From positions 1 to 8,676 of the forward strand of contig DKUR01000084.1 of the NCBI GenBank assembly GCA_002490775.1: a stretch of DNA of 8,676 bases, in the 5' to 3' direction. The first letter of the stretch is position 1, and each line of letters begins with the position of its first letter. Below the pieces are notes generated by a model. That model worked only from the letters and a program-made list of their open reading frames with translations. It did not search any database and was not told the origin of the DNA. This DNA comes from Lachnospiraceae bacterium UBA7199 (GTDB lineage: Bacteria; Bacillota; Clostridia; Lachnospirales; Lachnospiraceae). Both the position numbers and the translations under genes were made by a program. Shown here piece by piece: positions 4,988-8,676 of this stretch.

Positions 4988-6691
4988 CTAGAAATTAATA
5001 ATTTCTTCTTCCTCTGGCAATATATCCTGCGGTGGAAGCTCTTCTTCAACCTCTTCAGCTTCCTTTCCCGGCATTACAAATTCAGTTCCGTTCACTAAAG
5101 AATCCAACCTTCTGGTATAAGTATCATTATCATATGTATTAATCTCCAGCGCCTCTTCATAAGAGATGCCATACTTATTTTCAAGAATATTACATATCTG
5201 CTGATATATTGCATCTACTTCATTTCTCACATCATATTCATCGATTCCCTGTAATTTCTGATAGCAGCTTACCCCCTGTATCAGTGCATCAACTGCCTCC
5301 AATTCCCTATTCAATGCAAGATTGTTTTCGTATGACTTCAATTTTCTATCAAGGGTAAGCACTATTTTAACCTTGTTGTAAATCACTGTATCACTACTGT
5401 TTAAATTTCTGTCATAAAAAAGCCTGTATACTTCTTCATAATCACCCTCATAAAACGCCTGGCGTGCATTTTGTCTGTCAGAATATTCTGTTAAAAAAGT
5501 ACTTAATGCAAATATACTTCCCAGCAAAGTTGCACATGCTGCAATTAATACCAGCAGATTCTTTTTACTTAATACTTTTACAGGCTTTTCTTTTGGTTCC
5601 TCTTTAGGTTCCTTTTCCTTCTTTTCTTTTTTCTTTTTTTCTTTCTTCTTTTTTTTCTTACTATCTTCTGCGCCTTCTTCCTCTTCATCTAAGGCTTCAT
5701 CTGATTTTCCTTTCTTCTTTTCTGCTTTTTTCCGTTTTTTCTCCTCTTTTTTTTGCTTTTTCTCATTTTCTTTGTTTATTTTATCTAATATTTCATCACT
5801 CTCAATACCTTCATCTTCTTCTCTTGTAAGGAAATCCAAAAATTTCATGAGAAAGCTGGGTTTTTCATCCAAAATCCCTAAATCAGGATTTTCTTCTTCT
5901 CCCTCTTCCTTTTTCTTAGATTTTTTTGCTTTTTTCTCTTTTTTTTGAGCCTTTTCCTTTGAGAAAAATTTCTTTTTTGGCGTCTTTTCTTTCTCTGATT
6001 TTACTTCTTCAGGGCTTGCATTTTCCTCTGATGCATTGCTCTTTACCTCATCCGGTGTACCATCTGCATTATCTGCCAATGCCTCTGCTCCTTCAAGCAT
6101 TGCCAGCATATCATCATCCGCAGAATTATTATCATTTTTTAGCATACCATTATTTTCTGCTAAATCCGCATCAGCATCATCCATATGATCAATAAAATCT
6201 GTCATATCCATGTCATCTGCGCTGGCAGAGATATCATCATCCCCCACCTGCTCCTCTGCTTTCGCCAAAAGATCATCCAGCCCACTTTGCCAGTCTTCAG
6301 CCTCATCAGACGACAACTCCTCCTGCCCTGATGCCTCTGCATCAGACTGAAGCGCAGAATCCTCCACAGAATCCTCTTCTTCTCCTGACAAAGCCTCTGC
6401 AAAAAAATCTGCAAATATATCATCATCCGCAGAAGATTCATCTGAAGATTCTTCTTCTGAAAATGCCTGCTCCTCATTAAATAAATCGCTGTCAAATGCT
6501 GCTATCCCCTCATCAGCATTATTATCTATATCTTGCGCCTCATTAGATTTTTCTGACGACATTGAAAAAGACTCTCCGTTTGTAGACGACCGAGTCATCT
6601 CATTCAATGTTTCTTCCATTGATTTGATCTGCTGTTCATTTTCCGTCAATGATTTTAATAGATTATCAAGATATTCTTCATCGGTAGTCAT
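4988..6691 (-). CDS. highly charged single-pass membrane protein, function unknown
   Basis: I do not recognise a named family. The 567 residues fall into clear blocks. A short amphipathic start (EEYLDNLLKSLTENEQ, 5-20) is followed by a very acidic, Ser/Asp/Glu-rich and probably disordered stretch (about 40-232). Then come Lys/Glu clusters (about 233-262, 305-330 and 345-370) broken by an amphipathic segment FLMKFLDFLTRE (280-291). One hydrophobic segment (about 379-399) follows. Lysines before it predict the N-terminus inside and the last 165 residues outside. That outer part is helical, with FYEGDYEEVYRLFYDR (413-428) resembling a TPR-like unit, and ends in an acidic Pro-containing tail. AGGAGG precedes the ATG. 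I recall similar charged proteins with an EYLD-type start from Lachnospiraceae. A scaffold or envelope role is only a guess. Confidence 0.8.
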   Translation of the reverse strand: MTTDEEYLDNLLKSLTENEQQIKSMEETLNEMTRSSTNGESFSMSSEKSNEAQDIDNNADEGIAAFDSDLFNEEQAFSEEESSDESSADDDIFADFFAEALSGEEEDSVEDSALQSDAEASGQEELSSDEAEDWQSGLDDLLAKAEEQVGDDDISASADDMDMTDFIDHMDDADADLAENNGMLKNDNNSADDDMLAMLEGAEALADNADGTPDEVKSNASEENASPEEVKSEKEKTPKKKFFSKEKAQKKEKKAKKSKKKEEGEEENPDLGILDEKPSFLMKFLDFLTREEDEGIESDEILDKINKENEKKQKKEEKKRKKAEKKKGKSDEALDEEEEGAEDSKKKKKKEKKKKEKKEKEPKEEPKEKPVKVLSKKNLLVLIAACATLLGSIFALSTFLTEYSDRQNARQAFYEGDYEEVYRLFYDRNLNSSDTVIYNKVKIVLTLDRKLKSYENNLALNRELEAVDALIQGVSCYQKLQGIDEYDVRNEVDAIYQQICNILENKYGISYEEALEINTYDNDTYTRRLDSLVNGTEFVMPGKEAEEVEEELPPQDILPEEEEIINF

Positions 6692-6744
6692 AACTGCCTC
6701 CTGCTTCCCTTATATTAATTTATTTTAAGCCAAAACCTGCTTCT

Positions 6745-6773
6745 AGTTTAACATACTAAAAAGTATTAGACAA
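6745..6773 (-). promoter_or_regulatory. possible promoter of the membrane protein-his-ung operon
   Basis: On the minus strand TTGTCT (6773-6768) lies 17 bases from TAAACT (6750-6745) with a TG extended -10 element. Each hexamer matches consensus at four of six bases. The -35 box is inside the end of the sirtuin-like gene. A small 5-bp hairpin (6753-6766) occupies the spacer. Transcription may instead continue from the sirtuin-like gene. Confidence 0.35.
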
Positions 6774-7541
6774 TTCCCTTATAAAATCTTCAGGTTCCTG
6801 ACAAATGCCATGTCCTCTATCCTTAATTTCTTCCGATATCTGATATAACCGGCTATGCACTCTAAAAAACTCTGCCTTTTGATTATAAAAAGTAATTTTC
6901 TCAAATGGCCATCTGATTACGGAAGGATAATTCATACCTACTCCAAGCTCCAAAATACATAGCTTTTTATTAACTGTTCCCTGAAGCCATTTCTTATAAG
7001 TCATCCAGTTCTTCAAGTATCCCTCTTCAATATATTTTTCAGTATCTACATTATTAAAGACCAAAGGTTTTCCACACTTCGGACAAATTGGCTGCTCCAA
7101 ATCCTTTTCATTTCTCTCTCCACTTATAGCTTCTCTTATTTGAGAGATAAATTCTTTCGAAACAGGATATAATCCTGTACTGCATCCTTCACTGCACTGC
7201 AGCATGGAATAGCCACCACAAGGCTCTACAATGCGCTCCAAGTCAAATCCACCATATTTTACCAAACCATCCTGACAGGTAGAAACAATAAAATAATTTT
7301 TTTTATCCAAAATATGAAAAAGATTTTGATATATTTCTTTTCCTTCCTTCATTTGTTCTTCAACTAGTAATCCTTTTAAAAAAGGAAAAAGCCATGTGCT
7401 TTCTATTTTATTACAAAGTTGTATGTAAGCATCATTTTTTTTAATTGTCCTTATCTGGTCAAGCTCCTCTCCAATGCCAACCAGTACCATATCGGCCTCA
7501 CTAATTTTTGCAGCAATGTGCTCCTTCATATTTAAATCCAT
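6756..7541 (-). CDS. Sir2-like protein with substituted catalytic motifs
   Basis: The 261-residue protein has the outline of a sirtuin, an NAD-dependent deacylase or ADP-ribosyl-transferring fold. VLVGIGEELD (19-28) matches the N-terminal GAGxS NAD loop. STCQDGLVKYGGFD (87-100) matches TQNIDGLHxxAG, and VEPCGGY (105-111) matches the region of the catalytic His. Four cysteines (C116, C120, C153 and C156 in CPKC) fit the zinc site, and ELGVGMNYP plus RWPFEKITFYN match the C-terminal Rossmann part. The usual Asn is C89 and the usual catalytic His is C108, so ordinary deacetylation is doubtful. It starts 93 bases after cheV, beyond a terminator, with only a weak ribosome binding site and no clear promoter. 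The fold is fairly safe; the activity is unknown. Confidence 0.7.
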   Translation of the reverse strand: MDLNMKEHIAAKISEADMVLVGIGEELDQIRTIKKNDAYIQLCNKIESTWLFPFLKGLLVEEQMKEGKEIYQNLFHILDKKNYFIVSTCQDGLVKYGGFDLERIVEPCGGYSMLQCSEGCSTGLYPVSKEFISQIREAISGERNEKDLEQPICPKCGKPLVFNNVDTEKYIEEGYLKNWMTYKKWLQGTVNKKLCILELGVGMNYPSVIRWPFEKITFYNQKAEFFRVHSRLYQISEEIKDRGHGICQEPEDFIRELSNTF

Positions 7542-7580
7542 CTGTCAATCTCTTTCCCATGCACAAATATGTACCACGCT

Positions 7581-7612
7581 TAAAATAAGAGCCGGAATCA
7601 CTTCCGGCTCTT
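7581..7612 (-). terminator. intrinsic terminator after cheV
   Basis: Perfect 11-bp arms (AAGAGCCGGAA at 7587-7597 and its complement at 7602-7612) enclose a 4-base loop. On the minus strand UUAUUUUA overlaps and follows the stem. It begins 22 bases after the cheV stop. The interrupted U-tract may allow read-through into the Sir2-like gene, which has no obvious promoter. Confidence 0.8.
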
Positions 7613-7634
7613 TCCCTTAATCTGTAAGAAACCA

Positions 7635-8537
7635 TTAATTTTCATTTCCAACTAATTTGTCAATAACCGTTACTAGATTTCTTATTTCTGGTTTAGATAA
7701 CTGTGCATTAGCTCCCAATGCTTCACCCTTTTTCCTCATTTCATCATTTACCAGAGATGAGAAGATAATTACTGGAATATCTTTCGTATCATCATCTTCC
7801 TTAATAAGCCTTGTAAGCCTATGTCCATCCATAATAGGCATTTCAATATCTGTAATTACACACTGTACCTTATCTTTCAATGTACCATCTTTCTTGGCTT
7901 CATAAATAATATCGAAAGCTTCCTGCCCATTACAGGTATGTGTCAGATTCACATACCCCGCCTGCTTCAATGAATCCACGATCAGCCGATTAAGAAGCAC
8001 AGAGTCCTCTGCTATCAAAATAGGCACATTGCTTCTACTTCTCACGCCCATCTCACTGATCTCGCTGGTCTTCAGTCCGGTTTCTGGATTAATATCTGTA
8101 ACGATCTTTTCAAAGTCAAGAATGATAATTAATCTATTATCCAGTTTTACAATGCCTGTTGAAATACTTTCCTCTGCACTGGAAACTGTAGCACCCGGCT
8201 TAATAATATCTTCCCATGAAACTCTATGTATTCCTCTAACAGCATCAACATGAAAAGCTATATCCAGCTTGTTAAAATTAGTAACAATAAACAATCCGCC
8301 TTCCTTAGAAACACCTCTCTGCAAACAATTTTTTAAATCAATTGCCGTAATCATTGTATCTCTTGGCATAAAAATGCCTTCAATACTTGGATGTGCATTC
8401 GGTACGGGCGTTACAGGCTGATAAGTAATAATTTCCTTAATCTTAGCTACATTAATTCCATATGCATTCCCATCCAATACAAACTCTAATACCTCTAATT
8501 CATTTGTTCCATTCTCAAGAAGAATCTTTGTATCCAT
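7635..8537 (-). CDS. cheV: chemotaxis protein CheV (CheW-receiver fusion)
   Basis: CheV couples chemoreceptors to the CheA kinase and adapts that coupling by phosphorylation of its receiver domain, at receptor arrays on the inner face of the membrane. The 300 residues comprise a CheW domain (about 12-155, with VLEFVLDGNAYGINVAKIKEI and the PVPNAHPSIEGI segment) and a receiver domain (about 171-297). The receiver has acidic pocket residues E177 and D178 (AEDS), phospho-acceptor D230 in ITDIEMP, S260/S261 at the switch position and K282 in SKPE, so it should be phosphorylatable. ATG at 8537 is preferred because GAGGTGAG lies at the right distance; a GTG at 8546 lacks such a site. It is a single-gene unit with its own promoter and terminator, and no other chemotaxis gene is in the window. 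Confidence 0.95.
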   Translation of the reverse strand: MDTKILLENGTNELEVLEFVLDGNAYGINVAKIKEIITYQPVTPVPNAHPSIEGIFMPRDTMITAIDLKNCLQRGVSKEGGLFIVTNFNKLDIAFHVDAVRGIHRVSWEDIIKPGATVSSAEESISTGIVKLDNRLIIILDFEKIVTDINPETGLKTSEISEMGVRSRSNVPILIAEDSVLLNRLIVDSLKQAGYVNLTHTCNGQEAFDIIYEAKKDGTLKDKVQCVITDIEMPIMDGHRLTRLIKEDDDTKDIPVIIFSSLVNDEMRKKGEALGANAQLSKPEIRNLVTVIDKLVGNEN

Positions 8538-8588
8538 CTTTCTCACCTCATTCTTTTCAGGTTGATACCCTCATTTACCTTCTAAAAA

Positions 8589-8617
8589 ATTATATCATAT
8601 AACTGTTATTCAAACAA
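8589..8617 (-). promoter_or_regulatory. promoter of cheV
   Basis: On the minus strand a consensus TATAAT (8594-8589) with a TG extended -10 element follows TTGTTT (8617-8612) at 17 bases. The leader to the cheV ATG is about 45 bases. It is a vegetative-type promoter; the GCCGATAA core of a flagellar sigma promoter is absent. Confidence 0.7.
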
Positions 8618-8621
8618 GAAC

Positions 8622-8646
8622 AAAAAAAAGCAGCTTACACTGCTTT
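8622..8646 (-). terminator. intrinsic terminator of a transcript entering from the right
   Basis: AAAGCAG and its complement (8627-8633 and 8640-8646) form a 7-bp stem with a 6-base loop. On the minus strand the U-rich 3' arm runs on for five further U (8626-8622), giving eight in a row. It ends a unit whose body lies beyond 8676. The remaining 30 bases resemble the 3' processing flank of an rRNA gene more than a coding end. Confidence 0.7.
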
Positions 8647-8676
8647 CATTTTTCATACCTTCAAAACCGAATACAG

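Noticed and set aside
5581..5960. Dense T/C-rich tract looking like a simple repeat or polypyrimidine element
   Set aside because: It is fully explained by Lys and Glu codons of the membrane protein on the minus strand.
6202..6495. A minus-strand frame inside the charged membrane protein
   Set aside because: It is an alternative frame of the Asp/Ser-rich stretch, rich in Arg, Met and Leu, with no start signal.
1..8676. CRISPR array, insertion sequence or integrated element
   Set aside because: No regularly spaced repeats, transposase or integrase motifs, or element-length terminal repeats are visible; only very short local duplications occur.

Overview
The window looks like chromosomal DNA from a low-GC Gram-positive anaerobe of class Clostridia, most likely family Lachnospiraceae. 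This rests on the AT-rich composition, strong AGGAGG-type ribosome binding sites, TTGACA/TATAAT promoters, intrinsic terminators with U-tracts, and the kinds of proteins encoded. It is an inference, not a database match. Every convincing gene is on the minus strand, so transcription runs from high to low coordinates. No mobile element, CRISPR array or integrase is visible.

In order of transcription, the right edge (8622-8676) holds an intrinsic terminator ending a transcript that comes from outside the window. The sequence before it resembles the flank of an rRNA operon, which is speculative. Next come a promoter and cheV (CheW-receiver chemotaxis coupling protein) with its own terminator at 7581-7612. 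A sirtuin-like protein follows whose catalytic His and Asn positions look substituted. Then comes a 567-residue, highly charged, single-pass membrane protein of unknown function, followed closely by hisH, hisF and ung. A strong terminator at 2761-2800 closes this group, so the membrane protein, hisH, hisF and ung probably form one operon. HisH and HisF together make imidazole glycerol phosphate synthase; Ung is the uracil-excision repair enzyme.

A second unit starts from a near-consensus promoter at 2685-2713. It encodes a TrmB-type regulator whose last 26 bases overlap lysA (diaminopimelate decarboxylase, last step of lysine synthesis). An 8-bp inverted repeat between the -10 box and the ribosome binding site is a candidate operator. 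A local control loop over lysA is the most testable regulatory idea here.

Downstream of lysA is a tRNA-Leu(CAA) gene with its own promoter and terminator. The leftmost 460 bases are very AT-rich and carry no intact recognisable gene. They hold short decayed-looking reading frames, a 45-base tRNA-like relic and small tandem duplications, and look like a scar of past rearrangement.

Most of the window is ordinary core metabolism and housekeeping. The less explained parts are the charged membrane protein, the substituted sirtuin, the TrmB-lysA unit and the scarred left end.
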